Source: Cercophora sp. LCS_1
Taxonomy: Eukaryota > Ascomycota > Sordariomycetes > Sordariales > Lasiosphaeriaceae
Reading direction: 5' to 3'
DNA length: 64,000 nucleotides
Assembly (NCBI GenBank): GCA_036250225.1
Contig: JAPZLL010000055.1
Location: 63,697 to 127,696 of the forward strand
The notes beneath the pieces are model-generated. The model saw only the letters and a list, made by a program, of their open reading frames with translations, had not been told where the DNA came from and did no database searches. This document shows positions 63,535 to 64,000 of this stretch, in pieces. Numbering within the stretch: position 1 is the first letter of the stretch; every line of letters starts with the position of its first letter. The position numbers and the translations under genes were made by a program.

Positions 63535-64000
63535 TTTGTTTTAATTCTAGGATGTACTTGCCTTGGTGGAAATGGCTGCGGCTAAGTAGAAACCACGAGA
63601 GAACAGCATCGCGTGGATTCGACTATTTATCATCGCCATGGCTTCCTGTTGTAATTGATGATGTTCGTGATGGTGGTGGTCACGTTGGCCTCGAGGTAAA
63701 TGAAGCTGTTGTTGAATAGCAATTATGAGTGAGTTTGAGAGTGAATTTTGGGCTATATTTCTCGCTCCCGCATAATGCGTGCAAAAGTACGCAGCACAAA
63801 ACGTGTGTGTGTGTGAGTGAAGCTCGGATTATAGAACTTCGGGCTTTTACATTTGGGATGTGTGGCAACAACTTCCGACTTGGCACCGGAGCTTATATGC
63901 TTGGAAAACGGGACCTTGTGTCCCCCTCCCCCTCCCCTAAAAAAAAACGAGACGCTAAAAGAAGACCTTTATTCGCTAGTGCAAGTGCGGATGCGACGCA
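63535..64000. other. Intergenic to window end, no gene seen
   Basis: This is the upstream flank of the HD-domain gene. A short GTGTGTGTGTGA repeat lies near 63807. No exon is supported. Confidence 0.35.

Noticed and set aside
1..64000. Bacterial features: operons, CRISPR arrays, insertion sequences
   Set aside because: Introns with fungal signals and fungal-only families show this is a eukaryotic nuclear segment; no spaced direct repeats of CRISPR type were found.

Overview
The window is nuclear DNA of a filamentous ascomycete (Pezizomycotina, most likely a Sordariomycete; this is inferred from gene content, not from a marker gene). The signs are short introns of 42-110 nt with GT..AG borders and CTAAC/CTGAC branch points, HET-domain genes, fungal rhodopsin-like seven-helix proteins, a UstYa-like (DUF3328) protein, an MRP-type ABC-C transporter and many small secreted cysteine-rich proteins. 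There are no operons, no ribosome binding sites, no recognisable transposon ORFs and no rRNA. I rebuilt gene models by hand, joining exons where splice sites and reading phase agreed, so most coordinates below are spans with exon borders given in the text.

Layout. 0.7-3.0 kb: a secreted Cys-rich protein and a rhodopsin-like membrane protein. 5.1-15.6 kb: a possible detoxification trio (UDP-glycosyltransferase, secreted type-B carboxylesterase, ABC-C transporter with a GC-AG intron). 16-18 kb: a dead HET gene. 18.3-21.1 kb: two secreted proteins around a UstYa-like oxidase. 23-27.3 kb: two orphan proteins and a protein with a fungal ubiquitin-like domain of the kind found in STAND-type N-termini. 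28-30.2 kb: a damaged polytopic membrane protein and a damaged paralogue of the first secreted protein. 30.6-33.3 kb: an SGNH hydrolase and a thioredoxin-fold protein. 33.6-39 kb: two more secreted Cys-rich proteins flanking an intact HET gene. 39.8-42.9 kb: a tandem duplication carrying an intact and a dead three-finger C2H2 gene plus a NACHT-like relic. 44.2-46.6 kb: a HET protein with WW-like segments. 47-58.7 kb: a secreted orphan, a membrane orphan, a paralogue of the 28 kb membrane protein, a chromatin-type protein with a Lys/Gly/Ala tail, and a second rhodopsin-like protein. 60.7-63.5 kb: a membrane-anchored fucose-lectin-like propeller and a dead cyanamide-hydratase-like HD gene.

What it adds up to. 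The window looks like an accessory or fast-evolving region: three HET genes (one dead), a STAND-like N-terminal protein, a NACHT relic, a local duplication, several secreted cysteine-rich proteins with a shared CC layout, and at least four genes carrying stop codons. Most of those stops can be explained by CpA-to-TpA change, the signature of repeat-induced point mutation. Three other disruptions are one-base differences in G/C homopolymers and could be assembly errors. No complete new system is proved. The strongest leads are the detoxification trio, the nonself-recognition gene cluster, and the CC-type secreted protein family.
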